Below are positions 61,713 to 62,244 of a stretch of 62,244 nt of DNA, in pieces. The DNA is taken from NCBI GenBank assembly GCA_937922795.1, contig CALAJK010000086.1:1-62244 (forward strand), given 5' to 3'. Under the pieces are notes generated by a model. The model ran no database searches. It was not told where the DNA came from and saw only the letters and a program-made list of their open reading frames with translations. The translations under genes and the position numbers were made by a program. The stretch is from an uncultured Anaerolineae bacterium. GTDB lineage: Bacteria; Chloroflexota; Anaerolineae; Aggregatilineales; Phototrophicaceae. Position 1 is the first letter of the stretch. Every line of letters starts with the position of its first letter.

Positions 61713-62244
61713 TGAGAAAGGCGAGCTGCGACCAGTCGGCTGCCCGACCAAGATAAGCCCGATACTCCGGCTGTGACACAACCCAACACTGCCGCAGCTC
61801 ACGACAGTGATGCCTTTCGCTCACCTGCTTGGCGGTGTCGTAGACCACCTGTTGATAGTTCTCCGCCTCAAACCCGTCGAATATGTCCTGTAAGTCCCCG
61901 TACCAACGTGCCTTGATTCGCCTTCACGGGGAGCAAATAGTCCGCCTTACGCTGGAGGACGGCGGCGGCCGTGGCAGTTTGCGTGTTCAGCGCATCCATC
62001 GTCACCAAACAGCCTTCCCACTCCAGTCCCGACAACAACTGGGGGATCGCCGTGATTTCATTCGATTCGTCAGCGACTTTGCGCTGTCCCAACACCAGCC
62101 GGTTCTCACTGGCCTAGGCACTCATCATCCAAATTCCGTCCCGCTCATGGGCTCCTCTTGGGAACGCCGCAGTTTCTTCCCATCCGCTGCCACCACTTGA
62201 CCGCGTGTGATCGTGCACACCTGCTGCGTCCACGCGACAAAGTG
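61713..62244 (-). pseudogene. ISAs1-family transposase remnant
   Basis: Pieces of an ISAs1 (DDE) transposase are readable on the minus strand from the window edge. First comes GQVVAADGKKLRRSQEE (the first catalytic-Asp region), then after a frameshift near 62130 and a TAG at 62116-62114, ASENRLVLGQRKVADESNEI with TAIPQLL, then CLVTMDALNTQTA and LLPVKANQGTL. A second frameshift near 61890 leads into EAENYQQVVYDTAKQVSE and QCWVVSQPEYRAYL. The order matches the family, so this is a decayed copy, truncated at about 61713 and running out of the window. Confidence 0.8.

Overview
The window is GC-rich and gene-dense, with short intergenic gaps and many ATGA or TGATG start/stop overlaps. Its content fits a Chloroflexota bacterium, probably of the Anaerolineae lineage or close to it. 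The reasons are secreted solute-binding proteins ending in a type-I cleavage site, a fused formiminotransferase-cyclodeaminase, four-subunit 2-oxoacid:ferredoxin oxidoreductase genes, an S9 peptidase with a cyclic-2,3-diphosphoglycerate-synthase-type protein nearby, and large carbohydrate and amino-acid uptake operons. This assignment is inference; there is no rRNA marker here. I saw no tRNA, rRNA or CRISPR array.

Layout. 1-102: the tail of a DDE transposase. 110-8735: lysoplasmalogenase and VOC protein (-), ornithine aminotransferase and a family-5 peptide importer without ATPases (+), then HisN-type phosphatase, enoyl-CoA hydratase and a ThuA-like protein (-). 8919-13856: a cyclic-2,3-diphosphoglycerate-synthase-like protein, an unlisted 52-residue CcoS-like membrane protein (-), a delta-alpha-beta-gamma 2-oxoacid:ferredoxin oxidoreductase operon and a CBS protein. 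18053-13889 (-): an ECF sigma factor, a membrane protein and an ABC-2 exporter, all tightly coupled and laid out like the Bacillus sigY operon. 18211-23139 (+): S9 peptidase, M20 amidohydrolase and a TPP enzyme. 31233-23162 (-): a complete Liv amino-acid importer followed by gamma-glutamyltransferase and a 2Fe-2S ferredoxin, driven by a near-consensus promoter. 33216-31705 (-): FtcD. 37727-33293 (-): a MarR regulator and a heterodimeric ABC exporter.

37884-44920 (+) is the most unusual part. Six co-directional genes encode two conventional ATP-grasp enzymes, a circularly permuted (glutathionylspermidine-synthase-like) ATP-grasp enzyme, a subtilisin-like protease without signal peptide, a small esterase and an adenylosuccinate-lyase-family enzyme. 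I read it as a candidate amide/peptide ligase pathway of unknown product. It sits across a perfect palindrome from the MarR-exporter operon.

61173-45529 (-) is a hemicellulose/pentose utilisation locus: a LacI regulator with two AGCGCT-centred operators, a CUT1 sugar importer without ATPase, clan GH-A glycosidases (GH5-like, GH51/39-like, GH1), an isomerase/epimerase, an oxidoreductase, xylulokinase, a monooxygenase-fold protein, a zinc alcohol dehydrogenase and ribulokinase. 61326-62244 holds two decayed transposase genes, so the window has insertion-sequence debris at both ends.

A recurring design is visible in all three importers: the substrate-binding-protein gene comes first and is followed by a strong hairpin before the permease genes. 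That should keep the binding protein in excess.
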